Origin: Clostridium sp. AWRP
GTDB taxonomy: Bacteria; Bacillota; Clostridia; Clostridiales; Clostridiaceae
Length of the DNA: 64,000 nucleotides
NCBI RefSeq assembly: GCF_004006395.2
Contig: NZ_CP029758.2
Coordinates: forward strand, 1,426,001-1,490,000
Direction of reading: 5' to 3'
This document shows positions 26,572 through 35,593 of this stretch, piece by piece. Position 1 is the first letter of the stretch; every line of letters starts with the position of its first letter. A program made the position numbers and the translations under genes. Under the pieces are notes generated by a model, which worked only from the letters and a program-made list of their open reading frames with translations, made no database searches and had not been told where the DNA came from.

Positions 26572-27627
26572 ATGTCCATAAAAGTTGGAATTAATGGTTT
26601 TGGAAGAATAGGAAGGTTGGTTTTGAGAATTGCCCAAGAAAGATTGAAGGACAATATTGAAATTGTAGCAATTAATGCAAGAGCAGATAATGAAACTCTG
26701 GCACATCTTCTAAAATACGACTCCTGCTACGGAAGATTTAATGGAAATGTAAAGGCAGCAGAAGATTCAATTATTGTAAATGGTTCTAAAATAAAAGTGT
26801 TTAGGGAAAATGATCCTGAAAATTTACCTTGGGGTAAATTGGACGTAGATATAGTTATAGAATCCACAGGGAAGTTTAAAGATAGAGAAAGTGCATACAA
26901 GCATATAAAAGCTGGAGCAAAAAAAGTTATTATTACAGCTCCTGCAAAGGATGAAGACATAACTATAGTTATGGGAGTAAATGAAGAAAAATTTGATGTT
27001 GAGTCTCACAATATTATTTCAAATGCATCTTGTACAACTAATTGTTTGGCACCTTTTGCTAAAGTATTAGATAACAAGTTTGGAATTATAAGAGGTCTTA
27101 TGACTACAGTTCACTCTTATACAAATGACCAACAATTGCTTGATAAAACTCACAAGGATTTGAGAAGAGCTAGAGCTGCAGGAGAATCTATAATTCCAAC
27201 TACTACTGGAGCAGCTAAGGCAGTGGCAAAAGTATTGCCTAATTTGAAAGGAAAATTAAGTGGTTTTGCACTTAGAATACCTACACCTACAGTTTCTATT
27301 ACAGACTTGGTCTGTGAACTTTCAAAATCTGTTACGGTAGAAGAGGTAAATGAAGCTTTTAAAAGAGCTTCTGAGGGATCTATGAAAGGAATACTGGGAT
27401 ATTCTGAAGAACCACTGGTATCTATAGATTATAAGGGAGACGACAGGTCTTCTATAGTAGATGGTCTTTCAACTATGGTATTAAAGGATAATATGATTAA
27501 AGTAGTATCCTGGTATGATAATGAATGGGCTTATTCCTGTAGAACTGTAGACTTGGCAAACTATATTGCAGGTAAGATGGAGAAGGCTAGCGAAAAACCT
27601 ATGGATATGGTTGCAGAAGGAGTTTAA
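26572..27627 (+). CDS. gap: Glyceraldehyde-3-phosphate dehydrogenase
   Basis: Glycolytic NAD-dependent enzyme. The N-terminal Rossmann motif is KVGINGFGRIGRLVLR, the catalytic cysteine is in SNASCTTNCLAPF, and the C-terminal helix includes SWYDNEWAYSCRTVDLANYI. At 351 aa it is longer than the usual 333-336 aa because of an additional tail of roughly 18 residues after NYIAGK. It stands alone; pgk and tpi are not adjacent, and no CggR gene is upstream. A GGGGG site precedes the start. Confidence 0.96.
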   Translation: MSIKVGINGFGRIGRLVLRIAQERLKDNIEIVAINARADNETLAHLLKYDSCYGRFNGNVKAAEDSIIVNGSKIKVFRENDPENLPWGKLDVDIVIESTGKFKDRESAYKHIKAGAKKVIITAPAKDEDITIVMGVNEEKFDVESHNIISNASCTTNCLAPFAKVLDNKFGIIRGLMTTVHSYTNDQQLLDKTHKDLRRARAAGESIIPTTTGAAKAVAKVLPNLKGKLSGFALRIPTPTVSITDLVCELSKSVTVEEVNEAFKRASEGSMKGILGYSEEPLVSIDYKGDDRSSIVDGLSTMVLKDNMIKVVSWYDNEWAYSCRTVDLANYIAGKMEKASEKPMDMVAEGV

Positions 27628-27664
27628 AATATCAATCAAATTTTCATCAAGATGAAATACAATA

Positions 27665-27706
27665 AAAAAATTGTTCCTATGAAATTTCATGGGAACAATT
27701 TTTTAT
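27665..27706. terminator. Strong terminator after gap
   Basis: An almost continuous 20-bp hairpin includes AAAAAATTGTTCC with GGAACAATTTTTT and an inner ATGAAA/TTTCAT. T runs exist on both strands, so it could also stop minus-strand transcripts. Confidence 0.9.
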
Positions 27707-27732
27707 TTTAAGTTAACTTGGTTAGTTTTTTG

Positions 27733-27898
27733 TATAAGGCATTTGAAAGAAAATAACAGGTCAAAGGTGCGACGAATATTTTTTATCAGACAAGGAGGCA
27801 GGTTCCGCAGATAGTGAATCCTATCTAAGGGTTCTACCGACGCAGTATGATAAAAAATAGGCTAGCATACTGACTAGATATTTCTTTGAAAATGCCTA
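27733..27898. ncRNA. Probable structured non-coding RNA, strand uncertain
   Basis: A non-coding stretch of about 165 bases is visibly richer in G+C than its flanks. It is closed by AGGCATTT (27737-27744) with AAATGCCT (27890-27897), extended by AAAGAAA (27746-27752) with TTTCTTT (27881-27887). Inside is a 12-bp helix (27777-27788 with 27848-27859), an apical AGATAG/CTATCT hairpin (27809-27826), and a possible pseudoknot CAGTA (27843-27847) with TACTG (27868-27872). On the plus strand TATAAG lies at 27733-27738; on the minus strand TATAAT lies at 27903-27908. Known clostridial structured RNAs such as raiA or 6S come to mind by size, but I could not match either. Confidence 0.6.
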
Positions 27899-27903
27899 AA
27901 CTA

Positions 27904-29145
27904 TTATAAATAACGACGCCTTTTATTACGTCTTCTCTTTATACGTGCCATGATAAAAATAAATATCAATGCCAATATAAAAATTGCAGCATAAAAGGAA
28001 ATAACATTTTTATCTAAGGTCTGTTTTGGCAGATCCGAATAAATATTATAATTCTTGGAGAGCTCACGCTGGCTTACAGTAAGTGTTCCCAGGGGAACTT
28101 CACCTTTTAAAGCTTGTACAGAAGTATTTTTGATGTTTATCGTTTCTTTCAAGTCCTTTTTATTCAAATCATTATCATAATATGTTACATCATCTTTAAT
28201 TTTAATAGGTACTTCTAGGCTCTTTTTAATACCTATAAAAGAAATAGGATTGTAGTTAATTTCTTTTCTCCCTATTATAGAATCCTTTTTATGTAAAACA
28301 ACAGGCTCTTTTGAGTAACTCCAATTTATTATTTTTTCCATATCATTAAATACATAACTGTCTGCAGGATCATAAACTGAGCCCATTACGACTCCTATTA
28401 TTTCTCTTCCATTTCTGTTGTAAATTGCAACTAGGCATCTTCCAGCTGCATCGGTATATCCAGTTTTACCTGCAATGCAGCCATCTTTTCCTAAAAGCTT
28501 ATTTGTGTTTTTAATGGGAAAAGCAAGTCCTTTTTTAGTTTTTATAGTATTTGCAGGTCTTTCCATGGCCTTTTGTATACGTGGAATTTTAAAGGCTTGT
28601 CTCGCTATAACACTCATATCGTAGGGTGTAGTATAGTGATTTGGATTATGGAGACCATTTGGTGTTATAAAGTGAGTGTTTTTTAAATTTAGTTTTTTTA
28701 ATTCTTCATTCATCTTGTCAGAAAACGTAGGTGCGTCCTTAGATACATTTTCTGCGACGACGTATGCTAAGTCATTGGCAGAATACATTAAAAGTCCATC
28801 CATTACATCTTCAGCAGACATGGTATCACCTACCTCTATAGCGTGTAGATCTCTATTTAAAGAGGACGGTGGTTGAGCTTTAGCATCAGCTGTGTATGTT
28901 AACATATCCCCTGGTTTTTTATTTTTTTCAAGAAGAATAGCTGTTAAAAGTTTTGTAGTACTAGCAGGGTACATTCTAATATCTGCATTTTTTTCATATA
29001 TTATTTCATTTGTCTGCATGTCCACTGTTATGGCTGCTTTACCGTATATTTCAGGTAGAGCAGTTGAATTATCAGCAAGTACATTAAAAGATAAACAAAA
29101 TATGAAAATAAATGTAAGTAATAAACTAGTATTTTTAAATTTCAA
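27904..29145 (-). CDS. Serine-type D-Ala-D-Ala carboxypeptidase (PBP5/DacF-like)
   Basis: Low-molecular-weight penicillin-binding protein that trims the terminal D-Ala of peptidoglycan stems. Signal peptide at residues 1-24. The catalytic SxxK is in ASTTKLLTAILL, the SxN is in YSANDLAYVVAE, and KTG is in IAGKTGYTDAAGRCLV. A PBP5 C-terminal domain and a terminal membrane anchor (about 385-405) followed by many arginines are present. It is 413 aa with a TTG start preceded by GGAGTG. In sporeformers such enzymes act in spore cortex or vegetative wall; which one is not decidable. Confidence 0.92.
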   Translation of the reverse strand: MKFKNTSLLLTFIFIFCLSFNVLADNSTALPEIYGKAAITVDMQTNEIIYEKNADIRMYPASTTKLLTAILLEKNKKPGDMLTYTADAKAQPPSSLNRDLHAIEVGDTMSAEDVMDGLLMYSANDLAYVVAENVSKDAPTFSDKMNEELKKLNLKNTHFITPNGLHNPNHYTTPYDMSVIARQAFKIPRIQKAMERPANTIKTKKGLAFPIKNTNKLLGKDGCIAGKTGYTDAAGRCLVAIYNRNGREIIGVVMGSVYDPADSYVFNDMEKIINWSYSKEPVVLHKKDSIIGRKEINYNPISFIGIKKSLEVPIKIKDDVTYYDNDLNKKDLKETINIKNTSVQALKGEVPLGTLTVSQRELSKNYNIYSDLPKQTLDKNVISFYAAIFILALIFIFIMARIKRRRNKRRRYL

Positions 29146-29282
29146 AGTACATCACTCCACTTATTTAATATTTATGTATATGTTTTATTAAAAACATTAT
29201 ATAATTAATCATGACATTTTAAAGTATAACATTATAAAATTCATTTTACAATTGAGAATTATTTGATTTTAGGAGGTAAACA

Positions 29283-29891
29283 ATGATAGATAAAATAAAT
29301 AATATATTTAAATCTAGAAAAGCAAATATGATTGGACATTATAATAAAAATTCAGTTATGATTCCCTTATACAGCAGGGACGGGGAATTAAATTTGCTAT
29401 TTGAAGTAAGGTCTTTAAATTTAAAACATCAACCTGGGGATGTATGTTTTCCTGGAGGAAAAATGGAGAAAGGGGAAAGTCCAAAAGATACAGCTATTAG
29501 AGAGACTATGGAAGAGCTGAATTTAAATAGGGAGGATATAGAATTTATAGGAGAGATGGATTACATTGTCACTCCCTATAATTTTATAATGTATCCCTTT
29601 GTATGTAAGCTAAATAGGGAAGATATAAGTCCAAGTAAGGAGGAAGTAGATCATGTATTTACGGTTCCTTTAAATTTTTTTATGGATAAAGAACCTGTAG
29701 TACATGAAATTGAGATAGTTCCACACCCAGAAGATGATTTTCCCTATAATCTCTTAATAGGTGGAAAAAATTACAAATTTAGGAACGGAAAAATGCCAGT
29801 ATATTTTTATTCATATGAAGATTATACTATATGGGGATTTACAGCACTAATAATAAAGAAATTTACAGATATAATTGGAAATGAGATATAA
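29283..29891 (+). CDS. Nudix hydrolase, CoA pyrophosphatase-like
   Basis: Protein of 202 aa with a complete Nudix box: GGKMEKGESPKDTAIRETMEE fits Gx5Ex7REUxEExGU. It is preceded by LKHQPGDVCFPGG, typical of the NUDT7/CoA-hydrolysing branch. It probably cleaves CoA or its derivatives to phosphopantetheine and adenosine 3',5'-bisphosphate; this is inferred from the subfamily. Ribosome site AGGAGG. It converges with pncB across a long palindrome. Confidence 0.85.
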   Translation: MIDKINNIFKSRKANMIGHYNKNSVMIPLYSRDGELNLLFEVRSLNLKHQPGDVCFPGGKMEKGESPKDTAIRETMEELNLNREDIEFIGEMDYIVTPYNFIMYPFVCKLNREDISPSKEEVDHVFTVPLNFFMDKEPVVHEIEIVPHPEDDFPYNLLIGGKNYKFRNGKMPVYFYSYEDYTIWGFTALIIKKFTDIIGNEI

Positions 29892-29958
29892 CTTATTGAC
29901 AGTATTCTTAATATATTTAACACTTAGAAGGAATTGTTAAGAGGTTGCAGCCATAGGA

Positions 29959-29996
29959 TAGATGGACAGGTAATAAATTTATTACCTGTCCATCTA
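29959..29996. terminator. 38-bp perfect palindrome between convergent genes
   Basis: Arms 29959-29977 and 29978-29996 are perfectly complementary with no spacer. There is no T tract on either side. A shared terminator for the Nudix gene and pncB is the simplest reading. Confidence 0.6.
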
Positions 29997-30011
29997 CAAA
30001 TAGCATTAATA

Positions 30012-31493
30012 TTATTCTACATAAGTTGAAGAATACTTACTGAGAAGATCACGTTTTAAATCCCAGAGTTTTTCAGATAAATCTACATAGTAATGATGAG
30101 GATTTTCAAATCTCAGCACTTCAGGCCACAATCTGGACAATTCTTCTTTTGCTCTATCTCTTATGTCTAGCACATCAGGGCAGGTGTATACAAGTTTTCC
30201 CTTATCAAATATTTTTACTCTTAAATCTTTTATATAATAATCTCTTATTTTTTTCCTTTTCCACGTAAAAACTGGATCAAATATTTCTATGGGCTCATCC
30301 TTATTGATTTCTTCATCTTCTAAGGTTATTAAATCTGCAATTGCTTTATTTTCTTTTTTACTATAAATTCTATATACTTTTTTAAATCCAGGGTTAGTTA
30401 TTTTCTCTTCATTTTCACTTATTTTAATTTTAGGTATTATTTTACCTTCCTTATCCTCTATGGCAGATAGCTTATATACTCCACCAAATACTGGTTCTGA
30501 TCTTGCAGTTATAAGCCTTTCTCCTACACCAAAAGAATCAATGCAGGCACCTTCTCTAAGTACGTCAGTTATGATAAATTCATCTAATGAGTTTGAAATA
30601 ACTATGTTAACATCTTCAAGATCAGCGCTATCAAGTATTTTTCTACATTCTTTTGTTAAGTAAGTTATATCTCCGCTATCAATTCTTACTCCCTTAGGTT
30701 TATGGCCATTTGGAATTAAGATTTCTTTGAAAACCTTTATAGCATTGGGTAGGCCGGATTTCAGTACATTGTATGTATCAATAAGTAGTACACAATTATC
30801 AGGGTATACTTCAGCCCAGGCCTTAAAAGATTCATATTCTGATGGAAAAAGTTGTATCCAACTGTGAGCCATTGTACCAACTGCAGGCATACCAAACATT
30901 TGTTCAGATATAGTACAAGCAGTGGAATTACATCCACCTATAACTGCAGCCCTGGCACCATATATAGCTGCATCAGGAGCTTGAGCACGCCTAGAACCAA
31001 ATTCCATTACAGGTCTAGTGCCTGCTGATCTACAAATCCTACTTGCTTTTGTTGCAATTAGAGTCTGGTGATTTATAGTTAGAAGTATCATGGTTTCAAC
31101 AAACTGAGCTTGAATAGCGGGGCCTCTTACAGTTATTAGCGGTTCATTTGGAAATATAGGGGTTCCCTCGGGTACTGCCCATACATCACAGCAAAATCTA
31201 AAATCTTTTAGGTAATTTAAAAAGTCTTCTGAAAATTGTTTCTTACCCCTTAGATACTCTATATCTTCATCTGTAAAACTTAAATTTGACAGGTATTCTA
31301 TAACTTGTTGAACACCTGCCATTATGCAATAACCACCTTCATCTGGAATCTTTCTGAAAAACATATCAAAATAGGCTATTCTATTACCCATATTGGTTTT
31401 CAAATACCCGTTACCCATAGTAAATTCATAGAAATCTACTAGCATTGTGAGGTTTCTCTCGTTTCTCACATTAAAGTTCTTTGTGCTTTCCAT
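30012..31493 (-). CDS. pncB: Nicotinate phosphoribosyltransferase
   Basis: First step of the Preiss-Handler NAD salvage pathway: nicotinate plus PRPP gives nicotinate mononucleotide. The N-terminal MLVDFYEFTMGNGYL, the MEFGSRRAQ phosphate-binding region, and GTMAHSWIQLFPSEYESF with the catalytic histidine identify it, as does the RIDSGDITYL motif. It is 493 aa, the longer Firmicute type. Start ATG behind AGAGGAGA. It stands alone; no NiaR-like repressor gene is adjacent. Confidence 0.94.
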   Translation of the reverse strand: MESTKNFNVRNERNLTMLVDFYEFTMGNGYLKTNMGNRIAYFDMFFRKIPDEGGYCIMAGVQQVIEYLSNLSFTDEDIEYLRGKKQFSEDFLNYLKDFRFCCDVWAVPEGTPIFPNEPLITVRGPAIQAQFVETMILLTINHQTLIATKASRICRSAGTRPVMEFGSRRAQAPDAAIYGARAAVIGGCNSTACTISEQMFGMPAVGTMAHSWIQLFPSEYESFKAWAEVYPDNCVLLIDTYNVLKSGLPNAIKVFKEILIPNGHKPKGVRIDSGDITYLTKECRKILDSADLEDVNIVISNSLDEFIITDVLREGACIDSFGVGERLITARSEPVFGGVYKLSAIEDKEGKIIPKIKISENEEKITNPGFKKVYRIYSKKENKAIADLITLEDEEINKDEPIEIFDPVFTWKRKKIRDYYIKDLRVKIFDKGKLVYTCPDVLDIRDRAKEELSRLWPEVLRFENPHHYYVDLSEKLWDLKRDLLSKYSSTYVE

Positions 31494-31657
31494 AATGAAA
31501 ATCTCCTCTTATCTATGTTTTTATTATGATAAAAAAATATACATATGTATACATTGTAATACTTAAATTATCATATTACAAGGTTGCACATTTACAGAAT
31601 TCTGAACTTTATTGAAGAATGTAATTCATGATTTTATCTCTAAATTTTATCATACCT

Positions 31658-32260
31658 TCATCTTTTAAAATGTTTTTTTAGATTATAAGTTGTAGTAAAA
31701 GGGTCATCTGAAGCCATTACAAGAGACATTACAGCTGCACCATGAACTTTGGTTCTTAGTACTATATCTATATTAGTCTCAGTTATTCCACCTATTGCAA
31801 TAACTGGAATTGAAACGTTATTTATGATTTCTTTTAAAAATGAAATACCCCTGCCTTTTAGTCCTTTTTTACAGTTTGTTTCAAAAATATGTCCCGCAAG
31901 GAGATAATCTGCGCCTTTTTTTTGTGCGTTTATAGCTTCCAAAGTATTGTGCACAGATACACCTACAGTGCATTTCAATTTTAAATTGCTATTCATATAA
32001 TCTTTATAACTTGTGTGAAATCCTTTGGAGTCTATTTTTAAAGCTGTTTCTATATTGTTGTTTATTATTAAGGGTATATTGTTAGAATCTGTAATTCTCT
32101 TTATTTTCTCAGCAATTGGAACCAATTGACTGTAAGTAAGATCTTTTTCACGTAAAATTATGGCGTCTGCGCCACCTAATATGGAACCCTTTAAGATATC
32201 AATCATGTTCTTATTTTTTACAAGCTTTCTGTTTGTTACTATATATAATTTTTTGTTCAT
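31658..32260 (-). CDS. tenI: TenI-family thiazole tautomerase
   Basis: Protein of 200 aa in the ThiE/TenI fold. The segment GHIFETNCKKGLKGRG is characteristic of TenI rather than ThiE, in which this loop reads more like GPIFPTxTK. TenI isomerises the thiazole tautomer produced by ThiG in thiamine synthesis. IILREKDLTYSQL and IPVIAIGGIT are also present. A longer in-frame TTG start (32278) is possible; the ATG at 32260 follows GGGAG by about 11 bases. It is directly behind a TPP riboswitch, which confirms a thiamine role. Annotation as thiamine-phosphate synthase would be a likely mistake. Confidence 0.85.
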   Translation of the reverse strand: MNKKLYIVTNRKLVKNKNMIDILKGSILGGADAIILREKDLTYSQLVPIAEKIKRITDSNNIPLIINNNIETALKIDSKGFHTSYKDYMNSNLKLKCTVGVSVHNTLEAINAQKKGADYLLAGHIFETNCKKGLKGRGISFLKEIINNVSIPVIAIGGITETNIDIVLRTKVHGAAVMSLVMASDDPFTTTYNLKKHFKR

Positions 32261-32299
32261 AGTATCATGGACTCCCAATCTTTTCTTTTATTTCTAAAA

Positions 32300-32330
32300 A
32301 TAAAAAAGAGTGTTTATATTGTAAACACTC
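32300..32330 (-). terminator. Riboswitch-controlled terminator before tenI
   Basis: On the minus strand GAGTGTTTA pairs with TAAACACTC, followed by TTTTTTATTTTT. It lies just downstream of the TPP aptamer and upstream of the tenI start. Confidence 0.85.
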
Positions 32331-32352
32331 CTTGAAATATATCTTTATTAAT

Positions 32353-32436
32353 TTGCATCCCTACGGTAGTGTTAACTACATCAAGTTCAAAGGGTCAGGT
32401 TTTACCTTCTCAACCAAACTGGTTCCCCCACAACAA
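32353..32436 (-). promoter_or_regulatory. TPP riboswitch (THI element)
   Basis: On the minus strand the aptamer shows the conserved TGAGA stretch, CCCTTTGAACTTGAT, TAGTTAACACTACCGTAGGGA and closing bases. The order and spacing match the thiamine pyrophosphate aptamer. With the following terminator it should switch tenI off when TPP is abundant. Confidence 0.93.
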
Positions 32437-32455
32437 TTTATTGATTTATAGGTAT

Positions 32456-32484
32456 ATAATACTACTTAGTCTTATATATGTAAA
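32456..32484 (-). promoter_or_regulatory. Promoter of the TPP riboswitch-tenI unit
   Basis: On the minus strand TTTACA (32479-32484), 17 bases, TATTAT (32456-32461); transcription would start near 32449, just before the aptamer. Confidence 0.75.
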
Positions 32485-32693
32485 TGATTTAGAATATTGT
32501 TTGTAATAAAATGGCATAAACTATAGAAAATTATTCTAATATTTTGTATAATTAGAATATGAATTTGTGATTATTTGTATGCTTAGGTAACTTTATGGTT
32601 GATTTACAAAATTAATGGGAGTATTACGTATGGTAGATATCATATAAAAAGTATTAAATTAGATAAACTTTATGAGGGGAGTTTTAAAGAATT

Positions 32694-33071
32694 ATGGGTA
32701 AAAAAAATATATTAATAATTGATGATTCTTTAAGTGTGAGACAATTTATAAGGAAAATTCTAGAGGAAGCAAATTATAAAGTATATGAAGCAGGAGATGG
32801 TGAAGAAGGAATTAAAGTATTTAAAGAAAGTGGTAATATTGATCTAGTAATCACGGATATATATATGCCTAAAAAAAGTGGAATAGAAGTTCTTATAGAA
32901 TTAAAAAGGGAGTATAAAGATTTAAAAATAATTATTCTTTCCGATGGAGGGGAAAAAGATTTTTCAGATGAAAATGGAATATGTGAAGATCTTGGAGCTA
33001 CTTACTTTTTTAAAAAGGATTGGGTAAAGGATGAACTTATAGAATTAGTAAATAGGATATTTATCAAGTGA
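32694..33071 (+). CDS. CheY-like single-domain response regulator
   Basis: A 125-aa receiver domain with no output domain. The acidic pocket is in LIIDDSLSVRQ, the phosphorylation aspartate is in LVITDIYMPKKSG, and the conserved lysine is in YFFKKDW. The usual Thr/Ser before the loop is IILSDGG. It is transcribed toward a chemoreceptor gene on the opposite strand, so a role in chemotaxis-like signalling is plausible, but no kinase gene is nearby. GAGGGGAG precedes the ATG. Confidence 0.88.
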   Translation: MGKKNILIIDDSLSVRQFIRKILEEANYKVYEAGDGEEGIKVFKESGNIDLVITDIYMPKKSGIEVLIELKREYKDLKIIILSDGGEKDFSDENGICEDLGATYFFKKDWVKDELIELVNRIFIK

Positions 33072-33092
33072 TTCTTATGAAACAATTTTTTT

Positions 33093-33299
33093 AGTTAATA
33101 GTTAAGAGTTAAGAGTGAAGAATTAATAGTTAATGTGGATTTTTTTCCGTTACACTACAAAAAATCTTTAGTTAATTTTTGAAAGCTCGTTTTGCTAAAG
33201 CAAAACATAGCCGAGTTGATTTATATAAAATTTAAAGATTTTTTGCGATAGCTAAAAATCATCCTTCACTATTAATTCTTCATTATTAATTCTTAATTT
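33093..33299. repeat. MITE-like repeat, copy 1
   Basis: A sequence of about 200 bases without an ORF, nearly repeated at 37537-37730. Its ends (TTAATAGTTAAGA near 33095 and ATTAATTCTTAA near 33290) are imperfect inverted repeats. The interior has shared blocks: GATTTTTTTCCGTTACACTA, GTTTTGCTAAAGCAAAAC (a hairpin), and GATTTTTTGCGATAGCTAAA. Whole-element folding into a large hairpin is possible. Confidence 0.8.
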
Positions 33300-33365
33300 G
33301 TGAGAGTTGAGTAATTAATTTAAGATTAAGCTGCTATATAAAATATAGTAGCTTAATTTTGTCTC

Positions 33366-35366
33366 TTAGCTAATTTTAAATTTATTTATTTCAGCTGCTA
33401 ATTGTTCTGCTAATATTTGAAGATTACTTGAATGCTTTGTAAGTTCTTCCATAGTGGCTGATATTTCTTCTGTGGAAGCTGTAGTTTCTTGTGAAGCTGC
33501 AGCTGTTTCCTGTGATATAGATGAAATATTATCAATTTCAGATATTGTAGCTTGCTTTTTCTCATTTATATCGGAAATAGATGTTTTTACCTCATCAACT
33601 TTAGCAATCATTGATTCAATTGATTTTAGAATTACTTTAAATATTTTATGAGTTTGATCTACGGCTAAATATTGCTCATCTACGGCATTTTCAGCGGATT
33701 TAATAGCATTTACTGCTGTCTCTGATTTATTTTGTATACTTTCTATAATTTTCTTTATCTCATTGGTTGAATTTTGAGATTCTTCAGCCAGTATTCTTAT
33801 TTCTTCTGCTACTACGGCAAATCCTTTGCCAGCTTCGCCTGCCCGTGCAGATTCTATACTTGCATTTAATGCTAAAAGATTAGTTTGTTCTGTTATTTCA
33901 GATATTGTTTCAGATATACTATTTATCTGTTTAGCACTTTCGTTCATGTCACGAACTATATCATTGACAGAGGTAGTAACTGTTTTAGCTTTATTCGATT
34001 TTTCAGTTAAAGTATCTACTACAGAGAGTCCTTTTGTACCTAATCTTTTAGTGGCATTTGAAATTTTATCCATTTCATTAGAATTAATACTAACTTCCTC
34101 CAATCTATTTGATAGATCTTCCATTTCAGAAGCACCATTTTGGGCACCTTTAGCTTGTTCAGTTGCACCTAAGGAAACTTCTTCAACAGCTTTTGCTACT
34201 TCGCCTACGGAAGCTGTTACTTCTTCAGACATACTTGCAAGACTTGTTGACGTTTGTAGCACTGTTTCAGATGATTTTAAAACATTATTCATTAGCTTGG
34301 ATATATTTTTCATCATCAAATTAAATGATGCAGCCAAATCTTCAAATTCATCTTTTGTGGAAGCAGTTATGGATACTGTTAAATCTCCATTTGAGGCCTT
34401 GGCAAATACCTCTTTTAGGTTTTTAATATTATTAGATAATCCTTTGCTTAAAAACAATGAAAGAAATGTTGCAATTAGTCCCATTATTATTATTATTAAG
34501 AAAGTTGTGGCTAATATAGAATTTGTATCCCTAGTGAGTTCGCTTTTATCTAAAGTAGCAACTAGCTTCCAACCTGTTAATTTATTTGTCTGGTATACAC
34601 CAAATTTATTAGTACCATTATAGGTATAATTAACAAATCCACTGTTTCCTGATTTTGCCTTATCCCAAAAAGACAGCTTAGAGATTATATTTGTATTGAT
34701 AAGTTCTTTTTGGGGATGTGCTAAGGTATTACCTGATGAATCAGAAAGAAATACATATCCTGTAGTACCTACTTTTTTTGTAGACATTCTTTCTGTAAGT
34801 GTAGTTAGAGAACAATCCAATCCAATAACACCAACTACTTGCCCGTTTTTTTCTACTGTTTGTACAACTCCAACAAGAGTTTTACCAGTTACAATGTCTT
34901 TGTAAGGAGGAGTTATTACGACTTTACCTTTGTTTGCTAAAGCTTGTTTATACCAAGGTCTTGTGGTTGGATCATATCCTTCAGGCATTGTTGAAATAGG
35001 ATACATAGTAAACTTTTTGGAGGCAGTTCCGTAATATACATCAAATATATCCTTGTCACTTTCTTTTATACCTTTTAGCATATCTGATATCATTGCAGTA
35101 TTATTGTCTGTATCAATGTTTATAATACCGGGATTATTTGCAGTAAGATTAATTATATCTGAAAATCCATTAAAGTAATTAGTTAATCCGCTGTCTATTT
35201 CTGAGAGAGTTTGAGTACTTGTAAGTATTAACTTATTGGTGAGAATTGATTTTGATTGCATATAGGAACAAAGACCTCCTATGGCTAGTGGAATTACACA
35301 AATTACTATTAAGCTAGTAATTAATTTAGTTCTAATTCTGTTTAGTTTGAAATCCTTAAAAGTCAT
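33366..35366 (-). CDS. Methyl-accepting chemotaxis protein with dCache sensor
   Basis: Transmembrane chemoreceptor of 666 aa. TM1 is at about 14-34, an extracellular double-Cache domain spans about 35-280 (RPWYKQALANKGKVVITPPY is typical), and TM2 is at about 285-305. HAMP follows, then the cytoplasmic coiled coil with the hairpin tip EQTNLLALNASIESARAGEA. No C-terminal CheR-binding pentapeptide is present. The ligand is unknown; dCache domains of this type often bind amino acids. It is on the opposite strand to the CheY-like gene and blaI. Confidence 0.94.
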   Translation of the reverse strand: MTFKDFKLNRIRTKLITSLIVICVIPLAIGGLCSYMQSKSILTNKLILTSTQTLSEIDSGLTNYFNGFSDIINLTANNPGIINIDTDNNTAMISDMLKGIKESDKDIFDVYYGTASKKFTMYPISTMPEGYDPTTRPWYKQALANKGKVVITPPYKDIVTGKTLVGVVQTVEKNGQVVGVIGLDCSLTTLTERMSTKKVGTTGYVFLSDSSGNTLAHPQKELINTNIISKLSFWDKAKSGNSGFVNYTYNGTNKFGVYQTNKLTGWKLVATLDKSELTRDTNSILATTFLIIIIMGLIATFLSLFLSKGLSNNIKNLKEVFAKASNGDLTVSITASTKDEFEDLAASFNLMMKNISKLMNNVLKSSETVLQTSTSLASMSEEVTASVGEVAKAVEEVSLGATEQAKGAQNGASEMEDLSNRLEEVSINSNEMDKISNATKRLGTKGLSVVDTLTEKSNKAKTVTTSVNDIVRDMNESAKQINSISETISEITEQTNLLALNASIESARAGEAGKGFAVVAEEIRILAEESQNSTNEIKKIIESIQNKSETAVNAIKSAENAVDEQYLAVDQTHKIFKVILKSIESMIAKVDEVKTSISDINEKKQATISEIDNISSISQETAAASQETTASTEEISATMEELTKHSSNLQILAEQLAAEINKFKIS

Positions 35367-35593
35367 TTTAATCCCCCTTTGTTATTTTATACTAATCACT
35401 TAAAAATTTAGTGCTAACTTTAATTAATATGTAATATAATAAAATAATAAAGTACATATTAACAAAAATCAACATAATTTAATAAATTTTTTAAATAAAA
35501 ACAATTTAGAAAATATAGCAAAATGATACAATTTTAAAATTCATAATATATAAAATACTATTGATAATTATTGAGAAAGTGAATAATATATAT

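Noticed and set aside
27733..27898. Insertion sequence or coding region between gap and the carboxypeptidase gene
   Set aside because: No frame of useful length on either strand; the symmetry fits an RNA fold better.
31658..32260. Annotation as thiamine-phosphate synthase (thiE)
   Set aside because: The GHIFETNCKKGLKGRG loop matches TenI; ThiE would have a different phosphate-binding loop.
33093..33299. CRISPR array
   Set aside because: Only two distant copies, no regular spacers; it is a dispersed repeat.
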